Source: Algoriphagus terrigena DSM 22685
GTDB lineage: Bacteria; Bacteroidota; Bacteroidia; Cytophagales; Cyclobacteriaceae
DNA: 64,000 nt
Direction of reading: 5' to 3'
Assembly (NCBI RefSeq): GCF_000429445.1
Contig: NZ_KE386904.1
Span: forward strand, 310,001-374,000
Part shown: positions 27,063-37,291 of the stretch, one piece after another
Layout: each line of letters begins with the position of its first letter
How positions within the stretch are numbered: the first letter of the stretch is position 1
Notes under the pieces: generated by a model
Told to the model about the DNA's origin: nothing
Database searches by the model: none
What the model saw: the letters and a program-made list of their open reading frames with translations, nothing else
Position numbers and translations under genes: made by a program

Positions 27063-30000
27063 TTAGTTTACTACGACAAGTTTTCCGAAATAAGTTTTTT
27101 GGTTTTCACCAATGATCCAAATCAAGTACGTGCCTTTTGACATTCTGTTCAGGGAAATTTCGACTTTGGAGTCGGTCAAGACAGTAATCTGAACAACTGA
27201 GCTAACATTTTTCCCTTCGGAAGAATAAACCAGGATATTCGGTTTCGCACGCAAGACGCCATCCGGCAGCTCGATCGTCACCCTGTCTGAAGCTGGATTG
27301 GGATAGAGTTTCAGTTCTACGGACGGGTTCACCGGCCTTCCGATAATCCCTGAAATGGTCAATGTGACTGCTTCAAACATCGTTTTGCAGCCTGCCTCAT
27401 TGGTCAACTCCACGGTGTATTCTCCCATCTGATCTGCAGTGAAAACCCGGTTGGTCGCGCCGTTGATCTTCTCCCCGTTCCTGAACCATTGGTAGCTGAA
27501 ATTCCCCTCGGGAGCCCGTAGGATATTTCCGTCCACGGCAATCTCACCGGCGGGTATTGGACTCACTTTTACTTCGACGGCTTCCGTTTCAGAAAGGCAT
27601 CCGCCTGCATAGCGAATGACCGCATGATAATTGCCAGCTTCGGAGACTTCCAGCGTCTTTCCGGTTTGACTTTGGATTTCAACTCCATTTCTCCTCCAGC
27701 GGACGACCTCAAAAGCCTTGGAAGAGCTGAGTTCCAGAATGGTTTTTTCACCTGCACAAAGTTCACTTTTACCAGAGATCAGCACTTTTTCCGGTTCAGA
27801 TCGGATCACCGACACGACTGCAACCGCCTCAGTTACATTGCCTGAATTGTCCTCCGCCCGGATAGCCACGGAGAATTCTTTTCCAACATCTTCACAGGTA
27901 AAGCGGTTTTTATTGATCGTCAGCGACTTGATCCCACAATTGTCTCCAAACTCAGCAAGCAACGACTGCGGAGTGATCTCAACGACACCTTTGGACACAT
28001 CGAGGTCGAGGGTGATGTTTTTAGGCACTAAGACAGGCTTCGTCTGATCCTTCACGATCACTTTTATTGTCCTCTCCCATGTTTCTCCACCGGGCTTTTT
28101 GATTAAGATCGTCACTTGATTATCACCGATGTTTTCGCATGAGAAAAGCGTCTTACCCAGTGTAATTACCAAACTTGGATCCGACAATGGCCAAGTAGAA
28201 AATACATCCTGCGGTCTCAATTCTGCCTTTCCATCAGGCCCCAAAACGAGTTGATGCGATTCCTTGACTCCGCCAAAAGGCAAAGAAGAAAAATTGATCT
28301 CGGTCTTCATGGATTCCACAGTACAGTCCGAGCCTTTTGGAAAAAGTTTTGCCCAGTAAGTACCCGGTTCGTCGGTGAGGATTGCATTGCCTTTTTCGAT
28401 AGCGAGCCGTTGTCCATTGCGGTACCAGCCCTCCAACGTAAACTCAAACTCACTTCCCAAACGAATCTCTGCCTGCTGTCCAACGGTAAACTGCTTCCCT
28501 GATTCCGGTGAGATCGAGATTTTCTTGGATTCAAAGGAGGAAAGATTCAGGGTAATCACTTCCCGTGTCTGGTTGCCAGAGTTGTCCACGGCTTCCAACA
28601 CCACCTCTATCGGCAACTGATATTCCGAGCAACCGATACGATTTCTGCTGATTGTCAGCGACTTTACCCCACAATTATCCGTGACTGACGATACAAAATC
28701 CTCCGCCGTGAACTCCAAAAATCCCTTGACCAAATCGAATTGGAGACCATGGGGCTTCAGCGTCAGTTTGGGAGGAATATTATCCTTTACTTTGACGATT
28801 ACCGTTTTTGTCCAAATGTTCCCCTTAGAATCGGTGATCTTCACTTCATTTTGTGTGCCTGCCAAGTCTGCACAGGTGTACTCAGGACTTCTGGAAAATG
28901 TCACTTTCCAGTCACCCTTCACCTCATTTTTGAGATAGTCTGCAAGAGTCGTGGATACCTTGCCGTCCTGTCCCAGTTCGACAGTGATTAACTCTTCGAA
29001 AACAGGTAGGGAAACTTCGGATTCAAATTGGATCTGGAACACAGCAAACTGAGAATCAGTATGCACCGGCCTATGGGGCATGTTTCCTTTTGGAGGCAAA
29101 GACTTGGTCAAATTCATCGGAAAAACCACCTTGCCACCGGAGTAAACACCCTTTAAATCGAGAGATGCATCAAAGGGGTTTTGGATATCCAGAATGCGAT
29201 AGGAGCTTCCTGCGGGAATATTGAAATCAGAAAATGCAACCTCCACGGCAGTCTGTTTCTGTGGATTGACGATCGTCACATAGAACTTTCTAGGATCGTA
29301 CTCATTTCTCCGGACAAAAATCTGCGGTGTATTCGGGGCAATTTCCGAATAGCTACTACCGGCGTCAAAGCCAGATTTACTCTTCCAATCCGAAAAATTA
29401 GCTCCAGTAAAGGGTGTCGCATTTTTCTCAATATTAAAATACTGGTTTTCATTCCAGACAACTTCGATCGCTGCACTTGGCACCGATAGAAACTGGAAAA
29501 ACTTTCCGTGAACGTTGTAAAATTTATTTCCCGTCAATCTCAGTTTCTCAACTGGCTGGATCTCAAGTTGATTCCCCCCACCGTACAGCAGATTATTGGT
29601 AAACGAGATATTTTTGTTGGGCTGATAGGTTCTACCCAGTGACACATTACTTACTTGGGTTTTGGACAATCTCCCTCCTTGTAGATCTGCGTAAAAGACA
29701 TTTTTGTCCACCTTCAAGTCAAAACTCTCGTTGCTTTGGGATCCGATGGTAAGGTTGTGCGGAGGGCGAAACACCGAGGGATTGAAGTTTGCAATTGCAC
29801 CGGTATTGAAAGCGATATTTTCCAGGGAATTGATACCACCGTTGATCGGATTACTGGTGTATATATTGATCCCTTGAGAGGCATTTTGAAACACGATATT
29901 GTTTCGGATTACCTTAGGTCTCGAGGGATCGTCATGCTGGATATACATACCATGTCCGGTACCCCGAAGACTGGCTTGAGACCCGTTGTTAAAGATCACA

Positions 30001-30554
30001 CAGCCATACACTTCCAGATCAAGTGCAGGCTTCCAGAGTTGTAGGCCTCCTCCTGGAATGTCATAAATCCAGCAGTTGATCAGCTTGACACCCACACCGA
30101 AAACCGTAATCCCAGCCTCGTAGGGTACGGATTCGCCCAAGTCTTCTCTCTTGACAGTAGATGAGGAAGTCAGGTGCAGCCCAATCAGCCAAACATAGGA
30201 ACCGTTGACCGTGATCCCGGTTTCAGCAACCCGGTTTTTACCGGTGTCAAAGATTGCTTTACCCTCGTTTTTCGGCAAGATGAAGATTGGACTTTGGGAG
30301 GTACCACTTTTATCAAGGACGAAGTTGCCTTCGTAAATTCCATCCAGCAGAATCAACGAATCTCCCGGCGCAAGGGGAGAATTTTGCTGAAATGCAAAAG
30401 CCAAATTCCAGGGAGCTGCCTCACTCGTGCCAGCGTTACTGACATTTCCAGTCGGGGAAGCATACCTTTTGGCGGCAAACGTCTCCAGCCCAAATAACAA
30501 TACCAGAATAAAGGGGAAAAGAATACGTCCAAACCTGCTGTTGCGCTTTTTCAT
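27063..30554 (-). CDS. Large T9SS-secreted beta-helix and Ig-repeat protein
   Basis: 1163 residues. Signal peptide to about residue 28 (ending ETFAAKRYASPTGN), then a right-handed parallel beta-helix (about 30-450) with many short strand motifs (GITVFGVGVKLINCWIYDI, GGGLQLWKPALDLEVYG), as in polysaccharide lyases or adhesins. Next come Ig-like or PKD-like units (about 500-1080) containing repeated DNCGVKSLTI and DNSGN motifs. The C-terminal type A T9SS sorting domain (about 1085-1163) has LKLYPNPASDRVTIELP and KGTYLIWI. It is thus exported by T9SS and surface-attached or released. Catalytic residues for a lyase were not identified. Confidence 0.88.
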   Translation of the reverse strand: MKKRNSRFGRILFPFILVLLFGLETFAAKRYASPTGNVSNAGTSEAAPWNLAFAFQQNSPLAPGDSLILLDGIYEGNFVLDKSGTSQSPIFILPKNEGKAIFDTGKNRVAETGITVNGSYVWLIGLHLTSSSTVKREDLGESVPYEAGITVFGVGVKLINCWIYDIPGGGLQLWKPALDLEVYGCVIFNNGSQASLRGTGHGMYIQHDDPSRPKVIRNNIVFQNASQGINIYTSNPINGGINSLENIAFNTGAIANFNPSVFRPPHNLTIGSQSNESFDLKVDKNVFYADLQGGRLSKTQVSNVSLGRTYQPNKNISFTNNLLYGGGNQLEIQPVEKLRLTGNKFYNVHGKFFQFLSVPSAAIEVVWNENQYFNIEKNATPFTGANFSDWKSKSGFDAGSSYSEIAPNTPQIFVRRNEYDPRKFYVTIVNPQKQTAVEVAFSDFNIPAGSSYRILDIQNPFDASLDLKGVYSGGKVVFPMNLTKSLPPKGNMPHRPVHTDSQFAVFQIQFESEVSLPVFEELITVELGQDGKVSTTLADYLKNEVKGDWKVTFSRSPEYTCADLAGTQNEVKITDSKGNIWTKTVIVKVKDNIPPKLTLKPHGLQFDLVKGFLEFTAEDFVSSVTDNCGVKSLTISRNRIGCSEYQLPIEVVLEAVDNSGNQTREVITLNLSSFESKKISISPESGKQFTVGQQAEIRLGSEFEFTLEGWYRNGQRLAIEKGNAILTDEPGTYWAKLFPKGSDCTVESMKTEINFSSLPFGGVKESHQLVLGPDGKAELRPQDVFSTWPLSDPSLVITLGKTLFSCENIGDNQVTILIKKPGGETWERTIKVIVKDQTKPVLVPKNITLDLDVSKGVVEITPQSLLAEFGDNCGIKSLTINKNRFTCEDVGKEFSVAIRAEDNSGNVTEAVAVVSVIRSEPEKVLISGKSELCAGEKTILELSSSKAFEVVRWRRNGVEIQSQTGKTLEVSEAGNYHAVIRYAGGCLSETEAVEVKVSPIPAGEIAVDGNILRAPEGNFSYQWFRNGEKINGATNRVFTADQMGEYTVELTNEAGCKTMFEAVTLTISGIIGRPVNPSVELKLYPNPASDRVTIELPDGVLRAKPNILVYSSEGKNVSSVVQITVLTDSKVEISLNRMSKGTYLIWIIGENQKTYFGKLVVVN

Positions 30555-30597
30555 CGTTGTACTGAGTGATTTCCCTATTCCCTTTTATTTCCGGAGT

Positions 30598-31692
30598 CTA
30601 CTCTATCCTGCTTTTCAGCACAATCAGCTGCACGGGATTGACCGGATCATTACTAAAGATATAAATATTTCGTTGGTCAATGCCTTTTCTGCCGATGGGA
30701 TCCAGTGTGAGACTGAGTTCCATACTTTCTCCGGGCTCCAGCTTCTCTTTGGGCGCTTCGAGCACCAGGCAATCACAGTTTCCTTGCACTTTGCGGATTT
30801 CGAGCGTCTGTCGGCCTTGGTTACTCAGCGTGACGGTCCTTCTGACGACCGCCTTGGAGCTGATCTCTCTGAGGTCGATTTCCTTCTGGGCGATCACCAA
30901 TTGGGGCACTTGATTCAAGTCGTCTTTTGGAATTGGCGCAAAATACTCAAACAAGTCAGCCACGATCTCCAATTCAATCTCCGACCCTTCGACATTTTCC
31001 CAGTTGGCGGGAATCAAATCCTCAAAAAATCCAAGGTCATTCTTGAGCTTGCCATCGTACCGGATCATCAGCAAGCCCCGCTCCTGCGGCCTCACAAACT
31101 GTTGAATCTGCGAAATCTGGAGATAGGGAGGTGTAGTCGAGCGAAAAGCTCCCTTGTCCAATATCTCAGTTCCCTTGTTAAAAAACTCGACATACTTGAT
31201 CTTTGGCTCATTGTCAAAGACATCTCCCATGTTCACTTTTTTCAACCGAAACCCCAAGGAACCTCTGGAAATTGGATATGCCCGCTGGAGATCTGAAGGA
31301 TAGGGAATGGAGATACCTTCCAGGAAAAGTGAATCCTGCACCCCACTCAAATTGCCCTTGACCACAATCATCTTTGAAAAAAAACCTGCAGCAGAAGTCG
31401 GGTCAAACGACACGATGATCTTGCCGGACTCTCCCACTTGGAGCGTATCCCGGGTATATTCTACCGTGGCACATCCGCACTCCAGCCAGACATCCTGAAT
31501 AAAGAAAAGAGAATCCTGGGTATGGGAAAATTCAAATTCCGCCTGCTGCAGGCCTTGCTCCTCCAGCACGGTCCCGATATTGATCCGGTTGACTTTCCAA
31601 ATCAACTTTGGAACATTAGATTCCTGAGCGGAGACAGAAAGTGAAACGATGAAATAAAGAGCAACGAAAAAGGGGAAAGCTAAACGATTCAT
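30598..31692 (-). CDS. DUF1573 exported protein with two domains
   Basis: 364 residues with an export signal (MNRLAFPFFVALYFIVSLSVSA, then QE). The first DUF1573 unit has the hallmark FSHTQDSLFFIQDVWLECGCA, then VGESGKIIVSFDP (about 45-110). A similar unit near the C-terminus has VTLSNQGRQTLEIR, GNCDCLV and LEPGESMELSLTLDP (about 275-345). DUF1573 is an Ig-like ASH-type domain, often next to extracellular enzymes. It lies 43 bp upstream of the T9SS beta-helix gene and probably starts that operon. Role unknown. Confidence 0.85.
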   Translation of the reverse strand: MNRLAFPFFVALYFIVSLSVSAQESNVPKLIWKVNRINIGTVLEEQGLQQAEFEFSHTQDSLFFIQDVWLECGCATVEYTRDTLQVGESGKIIVSFDPTSAAGFFSKMIVVKGNLSGVQDSLFLEGISIPYPSDLQRAYPISRGSLGFRLKKVNMGDVFDNEPKIKYVEFFNKGTEILDKGAFRSTTPPYLQISQIQQFVRPQERGLLMIRYDGKLKNDLGFFEDLIPANWENVEGSEIELEIVADLFEYFAPIPKDDLNQVPQLVIAQKEIDLREISSKAVVRRTVTLSNQGRQTLEIRKVQGNCDCLVLEAPKEKLEPGESMELSLTLDPIGRKGIDQRNIYIFSNDPVNPVQLIVLKSRIE

Positions 31693-31762
31693 AGTTGCAA
31701 TTAACGCATAATTTCACCTCCATTTCAGGTTGATTTACTTAATTTGCCCCAAATTTAGGCAA

Positions 31763-32737
31763 ATGGCAAGAGTACTTACGGGCATTCAAAGCTCCGGTCG
31801 CCCGCACTTGGGCAACATCCTGGGAGCTATCGTCCCAGCAATCAAGCTGATCAATCAAAATCACGAAGAGGCTTTCATTTTTATCGCCGACTTGCACTCG
31901 CTGACCTCCGGCAAAGACGGCGAATTGCGAAAGCAAAACACCCTGGCGGTCGCCGCGGCATGGTTGGCATTTGGCCTGGATATCGAGAAGACAACCTTCT
32001 ACCGCCAGTCACGGATCCCCGAGGTAACCGAGCTCACTTGGTACCTCAACTGCTTCACGCCGTTTCCGATGCTGGCCAATGCGCACAGCTTCAAAGACAA
32101 ATCGGAGCGTCTTTCGGATGTCAATGCCGGGCTATTCACTTATCCCGTGCTGATGGCCTCCGACATCTTGCTTTATTCCGCCAATCTCGTCCCCGTGGGA
32201 AAAGATCAGCTTCAACACCTCGAGATGACCCGCGACATCGCCTCGACTTTCAATCGTATAGTAGAAGAAGAAATACTGATCGTGCCCGAGGCCAGAATCA
32301 GCGAAGAGGTGATGATCATCCCCGGTACGGACGGCCAGAAGATGAGCAAGTCCTACAATAACTACATCGATATCTTCCTGCCGGAAAAGGAGCTGAAGAA
32401 AAACGTCAACTCGATCGTGACCGACAGCACACCGCTCGAGGAACCGAAAGATCCTGATACCTGCCATGTATTTAAGCTTTACAGCCTTTTGGCAAATCCT
32501 GAGCAAATCCAAAAAATGCGAGCAAACTACCTAGGCGGAAACTACGGATATGGCCACGCTAAGAAGGAGTTTATGGAACTGATCCTGAGCAAATATGCCA
32601 AAGAAAGGGAAACCTTCAATTTCTTCATGACCAACCCTGAAGAAGTCGAAAAGCGGCTTGCTGAAGGTGAGAAAAAAGCCAAAGCAGTCGCGATGGACGT
32701 GTTAAACCGGGTTCGGACTAAACTGGGTTTTAGATAA
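31763..32737 (+). CDS. trpS: Tryptophan-tRNA ligase
   Basis: 324 residues from the ATG at 31763 (MARVLTGIQSSGRPHLGN); an 11-codon upstream extension would be non-homologous. Class Ic aminoacyl-tRNA synthetase: HIGH-equivalent HLGN near residue 16, and KMSKS in DGQKMSKSYNN. It charges tRNA-Trp in the cytosol. The Rossmann domain and the helical C-terminal domain are present and of normal length. It ends ahead of a strong bidirectional terminator. Nothing unusual. Confidence 0.97.
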   Translation: MARVLTGIQSSGRPHLGNILGAIVPAIKLINQNHEEAFIFIADLHSLTSGKDGELRKQNTLAVAAAWLAFGLDIEKTTFYRQSRIPEVTELTWYLNCFTPFPMLANAHSFKDKSERLSDVNAGLFTYPVLMASDILLYSANLVPVGKDQLQHLEMTRDIASTFNRIVEEEILIVPEARISEEVMIIPGTDGQKMSKSYNNYIDIFLPEKELKKNVNSIVTDSTPLEEPKDPDTCHVFKLYSLLANPEQIQKMRANYLGGNYGYGHAKKEFMELILSKYAKERETFNFFMTNPEEVEKRLAEGEKKAKAVAMDVLNRVRTKLGFR

Positions 32738-32824
32738 ATACCTGGTCAACAGTCGACTGTCGGCAGACTCAGCTCCAGATAGTATCTTCAATCCAAGAAA
32801 AAATTTATCAGATTTTATAGTACA

Positions 32825-32868
32825 AAAGAAAAGCGGCCGGTTGGAATCCAAACCGACCGCTTTTCTTT
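32825..32868. terminator. Bidirectional terminator, trpS and PIG-L genes
   Basis: AAAGAAAAGCGGCCGGTT and AACCGACCGCTTTTCTTT pair over 18 bp with one mismatch and an 8-nt loop. Located 87 bp after the trpS stop and 86 bp before the PIG-L stop, it suits both convergent genes. Confidence 0.8.
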
Positions 32869-32954
32869 GCATGACTTACCTGCGCTTCAATCTCAGACAA
32901 ACTGAATTTTATTACCGAAGGGCTGCCGACTGTGACCGTCAACTGTGGACTGTT

Positions 32955-33809
32955 TTACTTCACTTCTCTGAAATATTCCCGGTCAAAAATCCGCGAATAA
33001 ATCCAAGCCGGCACCTTGTCGTGAAAGGGCATCAGGTCGTCCAATACCGCTTGCTGGGTTTCATGGGCTTCCATTACGTCCAGTGTTCTGGGAAAGTACT
33101 CTCTGGTCTGAACCGAAAAGTCGGGATTAGGCAGCCCGAGGGAATGATCCTCCGGATAGTTTTTCTGAAAGCCGGACGAAAGCTTCAAAGCCAGCTTAAC
33201 CTGTTTTTTGCAGAGCGTCACCTGGTACATCTCCTTGGGAGAAAACCGCTGGTCACCTTTCTGTTCCAAGAAGACCTCCTCCACTGCCTGTCCGGTAAGG
33301 CGATGATCCGGGTGCCCATAGAGCCCAACTTTGGAATCATAGGAGATCAATACGTCCGGTCGGATTTCTTCGATCAAATCGGCCACAGCTCGCTTCAGCG
33401 AATCAAGACCCACTGTTTCCAGTCCACTGTCCGGATAGTTTTTCATGTGCAGCTGATCAGCGCCGATGAGCTGAGCGGCCCGCTCCATCTCATCCGTCCT
33501 GAGTTTGGCCAGCTGCACTTCGTCCTCGATTCCCGAGGACTTCCCCTTCTCTCCTCTGGTCAGGCAGACCATCTGGATCTCATGGCCTTCTTCCTTGAGC
33601 TTCATCAGCGTACCCGCTACCGTCACTTCGTCATCCGGGTGGGGAAAGATTACCAAAAAACGTTGCTTTCGCATTCTTTCCACCAATTGCTCCTGCTCGG
33701 GAATATCATGATCATGCAGCTGATCTCTCCCAAAAAGGATCAAAACCCAGGGAGAAAGCAACAGGATGAAGATGAAAATACCGAGAGATACAACTAGTAA
33801 CTTTTTCAT
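32955..33809 (-). CDS. PIG-L family deacetylase
   Basis: 284 residues with one N-terminal membrane helix (LLVVSLGIFIFILLLSPWVLIL), so membrane-anchored or exported. LmbE/PIG-L zinc deacetylase signatures: FPHPDDEV (about residue 56) and GHPDHR, which supply two histidines and an aspartate for Zn2+. Substrates in the family are N-acetylglucosamine conjugates, such as GlcNAc-malate in bacillithiol synthesis or other glycoconjugates; this membrane-anchored form probably acts on another substrate. Its start overlaps the stop of the cytochrome gene by 4 bp (ATGA), so the two are translationally coupled. Confidence 0.92.
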   Translation of the reverse strand: MKKLLVVSLGIFIFILLLSPWVLILFGRDQLHDHDIPEQEQLVERMRKQRFLVIFPHPDDEVTVAGTLMKLKEEGHEIQMVCLTRGEKGKSSGIEDEVQLAKLRTDEMERAAQLIGADQLHMKNYPDSGLETVGLDSLKRAVADLIEEIRPDVLISYDSKVGLYGHPDHRLTGQAVEEVFLEQKGDQRFSPKEMYQVTLCKKQVKLALKLSSGFQKNYPEDHSLGLPNPDFSVQTREYFPRTLDVMEAHETQQAVLDDLMPFHDKVPAWIYSRIFDREYFREVK

Positions 33810-36800
33810 TCTGACCTCCTCAACGTACTCAAATAACTCACTACATCTCTAATCTCTCTTTTGGTCAAGAGCGTACCCATCGGCGGCATACTGGACGCAG
33901 CCATCTGGGATGATTTAATATCCTTTTTTGAGATTACCTGATCCTCCGATCCTACCTTGACAGTCATCGAACCGGAGTCTTCGGACATCATCGTACCGGA
34001 TACTTTGTCACCGGAGTTGAGCTCCACCGTGATGAATCCAAAGCCGGGAGAAAGTCGCTTGCTAGGCTCGACCAAAGCGATCAGAAGTTCCTCACGGGAC
34101 AGCGTATTTCCGATCTTGTCAAGTGCAGGCCCTGCATTTCCGCCCATGTCATCGTAAGCGTGGCATCGGATACATTGTGCGGTTTGATTTTCGAAGAAAA
34201 TCCTCCTGCCGAGACGCACATTGCCTTCTGCCAGCGCTCCCGCGTATTTCTTCCAGTCTTCGCCGCCAGCTTTCGTGTCCAGCAGCGTATTAAACTGCGT
34301 CTGAAGCTCCGTAGATCCGGTGGCAGTGACGGCTTCTTCCAATTCGATCCAAGTCGCATCAGGCAACTTACCAGCCTCAAAGTCCGCCAGAATCGACTTC
34401 CAAACCGGCAAATCTTTACTTCCCTCCAATGTCCCCAAAGTCAAAAGTGCAGTTTGCTTTTCTGGAATTGTCCTCTTTTGGATGATGTCGGTGAGCAAGG
34501 CCACTTTCTGATCATTGCCCAGAGAGGTCTGAGCAAGCAACGCCAGTCCGGCTACCCGGACGGATTGAGAATTGTTGTTCATCGCCTGGGTGATGGCCTC
34601 ACCTAGATTTGGCGCGTTCAAGGCGACAATGGAATTCAAGGCCTGCACCTTCACCAGATCTGATGGGTCGGATTTCAATTTTGCCATCAACACGTCAGCG
34701 GCATCAGCCATACCCAACTTGCCGATCGCTTTCACAGATTCCACTCGAATAGCTTCCTCTTTGGCGTTGGACTGGGCAACCAAGACTGCATTAGCCTTCT
34801 TGGAAACAGCTGCAGCATCCCGGGTGACTTCACCTCTGTAGCGACCGTCTACACGATCAACGAGCGAAGGTTTTGCCCAGGTGCCAATCGTCGCAATCGC
34901 TTCTTGACGTAATGCTTCAGGAGTGTTTGTCTTACCCAAATAGGCAATCAACTGATCTAGATTTTCGTCTTTGCCGACACGTTGGTTGGCGCTGATTGCT
35001 CTTCGGATCAAGGCTTCATTTTGAAAAGTCGTCGTATTCAATATCGCCCCAAGCGCCGGAAGAGCAGCTGGCACCGAGAAATCATCATGAATCGCACGGG
35101 CCGCTTCGGTCACTATCAATTCATCAGAATCGCTGAGAAACTTCGCCAGTTCAGGCGACTCCAGTCTTCTCAGCGCAATGACAGCCCCCATTCTCACCGC
35201 CTTGGAGGCGTGAGTGGACAAAGCTGCGATCGGTTCTACTTTTCCGATTCGTGACAAAGCCAAAGTGGCAGCGTGTCTCAAGTAAGCGTCCTCGTCATTG
35301 TTTGCTTCCAACAGCAAAATTAAGGGCTGGACAGCGTCAGCATTTTTGGTTCTGCCCAGCGCCTCTGCGCTAAAAAATCTTACGCGGGCATTTTCGTCCT
35401 TCAAGCCAGCGATCAGATCATTTCCAGCCTTGTCATATTTGATATCACCCAGCCACTTGGCGGCTTGGGCTTTGATCTCAGGATCGGAATCTTTCAACAA
35501 AGGGACAATCGCATCCGCATACTTCATGTCTTCCATCCTTGCCAGTTGGCTAAGGCCGACGATTGCATGTATTCTGGCCAGTTGGCTACTCTTGTCGTTG
35601 AGGACGGCTTGGAAGATTTTCGCTCCATCTTCCCCTCTCTTCGCCAATTCAAACTGTGCCTTTCTCCTGATCCGTTGGTCTTCAAAGTTCAGCTTTGACT
35701 TCAGCTCTTCTTCGAACAACTTCTTATAGTCCGCTTCAATCTCGGCTTTAGTTTGCGCTTGCAAAGCCCATCCGGCAGCAGTCTCATCGGTCAACTTCCA
35801 GATACGTCCGTAATATTTATCATCCCAGCCATTGACAAAATCACCCATGTAAAGTGCTCCGTCAGGTCCAAAATCGATCCCGGTCGGCAAGAAACCGCCG
35901 ACGATTTTCTCGGTTTTCGTCATTTCAAAAGAAGCTCCCTTAGGCTGAAGCTGGAAAGCATGAAGGCCTGAGCTCGCAGCACTTCCCACAAACTCCACGA
36001 GCAAGAAGTGGTCTTTCCAACGCTCTCCTAAGCCCGCACCTGGATTGAAAACCATCCCAGTTGGCCCGCTCACGTAGTTTTGAATACAAGGCGTGATGAA
36101 GGCCGCCTGTCCTTCCCAACGGGGGAGATACAGTTTTTCATCCATCCAGACCTTGTAAGTATTATTGTCCGGATCGCGGTACTTTCCAAATTGCCAGTTG
36201 ATTCTCCATCCTGAGTCAGAGCCATTAGTCAGATAGACCAAGCGTTCTTTTTCACCGGCATGGTCTCCGTCATTGTCCTCGGAGATCAGATTATTATAGT
36301 TGTCAAACACAAACTCGTGGGTGTTTCGCACACCCATCGCAAAGATCTCAAAGTCACTTCCGTCTGGATTCGCTCTGGCGATCACGCCTCGGTTGGGGTA
36401 CTTCCATTCGGTGCCGTCTGCACTTTTTCCATTGAAACCAATGTCTCCGATCCCCCAGTAAATCCTACCGTCGGGTCCCATCTCAACACCAGACATGCCG
36501 TGGCCTCCAAAACCGATGTGCACACCGTAGCCATGCGACATCGACGTCTTTTCATCCATGATCCCGTCGCCGTTTTTGTCAACAAGCCGCCACATGTCAG
36601 GGCCCGCGGCCACATACATCGCGTCCTCTGTAGTCAACACACTACCCGCTACGTCCGTGACATCGTCGCTGAAGTCCTGCACCTGCACCTGCGACCAATC
36701 GGCCAGTCCGTCACCGTCGGTGTCTTTGAGCTTAATTACTTCATTTTTCTCTACCGTCATGTCCCGCCAATCATGCGAACCGTCACCGTTCAGATCGGCA

Positions 36801-37219
36801 AGCCAGGTATTTTCTGCAGACCGCTCAGGCGAAAGCTCGGAACGGAGAAAGGCACTTTTCTCCTCAATCGTCTGAATAGCGATCGATCGGATCTCCCATG
36901 ACTGATGGCCGCGGATATCAAATTCGGAATTGCTTCGTCGGGGAGATCTGGTGTAAAAGATTTCACCTTTGTCGTTAACATGGATGCCAATGGGGTCTTG
37001 GACCAGTGAATCCACCGCCCAAACTTCAAGTTTAAGTCCTTCCGCAAGCTGCGGGCTTACGGACTTTCTGGCGGCGTCTGCCTGAACGGCAATCTCCTCT
37101 TTGGTGAGTGTTTTGATCCGAAGGTCAATTGGTTCCTCTTTTTTGCAGGAAGAAAAACCGACCAGACCGGCAAGAATTAAGGTACTGAATAGGATAGGTT
37201 TATTTTGGGGTACGAGCAT
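33806..37219 (-). CDS. Beta-propeller, HEAT-repeat and cytochrome c lipoprotein
   Basis: About 1137 residues from the ATG at 37219 (MLVPQNKPILFSTLILAGLVGFSSC), giving a lipobox at Cys25. The N-terminal half (about 45-500) is a PQQ-dehydrogenase-like beta-propeller of the PVC-type heme-binding family (DGDGLADWSQ, GPDGRIYWGIGD, GPDGALYMGDFVNG). The middle (about 540-950) holds HEAT repeats (AAKWLGDIKYDKAGNDLIAGL and similar). The C-terminal cytochrome c domain carries CIRCH (Cys1016-His1020) and a late MPPMG with a candidate axial Met. It is an extracytoplasmic redox lipoprotein whose substrate may be a sugar or alcohol. It is coupled to the PIG-L gene downstream. Confidence 0.92.
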   Translation of the reverse strand: MLVPQNKPILFSTLILAGLVGFSSCKKEEPIDLRIKTLTKEEIAVQADAARKSVSPQLAEGLKLEVWAVDSLVQDPIGIHVNDKGEIFYTRSPRRSNSEFDIRGHQSWEIRSIAIQTIEEKSAFLRSELSPERSAENTWLADLNGDGSHDWRDMTVEKNEVIKLKDTDGDGLADWSQVQVQDFSDDVTDVAGSVLTTEDAMYVAAGPDMWRLVDKNGDGIMDEKTSMSHGYGVHIGFGGHGMSGVEMGPDGRIYWGIGDIGFNGKSADGTEWKYPNRGVIARANPDGSDFEIFAMGVRNTHEFVFDNYNNLISEDNDGDHAGEKERLVYLTNGSDSGWRINWQFGKYRDPDNNTYKVWMDEKLYLPRWEGQAAFITPCIQNYVSGPTGMVFNPGAGLGERWKDHFLLVEFVGSAASSGLHAFQLQPKGASFEMTKTEKIVGGFLPTGIDFGPDGALYMGDFVNGWDDKYYGRIWKLTDETAAGWALQAQTKAEIEADYKKLFEEELKSKLNFEDQRIRRKAQFELAKRGEDGAKIFQAVLNDKSSQLARIHAIVGLSQLARMEDMKYADAIVPLLKDSDPEIKAQAAKWLGDIKYDKAGNDLIAGLKDENARVRFFSAEALGRTKNADAVQPLILLLEANNDEDAYLRHAATLALSRIGKVEPIAALSTHASKAVRMGAVIALRRLESPELAKFLSDSDELIVTEAARAIHDDFSVPAALPALGAILNTTTFQNEALIRRAISANQRVGKDENLDQLIAYLGKTNTPEALRQEAIATIGTWAKPSLVDRVDGRYRGEVTRDAAAVSKKANAVLVAQSNAKEEAIRVESVKAIGKLGMADAADVLMAKLKSDPSDLVKVQALNSIVALNAPNLGEAITQAMNNNSQSVRVAGLALLAQTSLGNDQKVALLTDIIQKRTIPEKQTALLTLGTLEGSKDLPVWKSILADFEAGKLPDATWIELEEAVTATGSTELQTQFNTLLDTKAGGEDWKKYAGALAEGNVRLGRRIFFENQTAQCIRCHAYDDMGGNAGPALDKIGNTLSREELLIALVEPSKRLSPGFGFITVELNSGDKVSGTMMSEDSGSMTVKVGSEDQVISKKDIKSSQMAASSMPPMGTLLTKREIRDVVSYLSTLRRSE

Positions 37220-37291
37220 AAGTTTGGCTAATTGGACAACCAAATTATGAAAAATGGAGACAACCTAACTGCCGCTGATATAAATGGCGGT

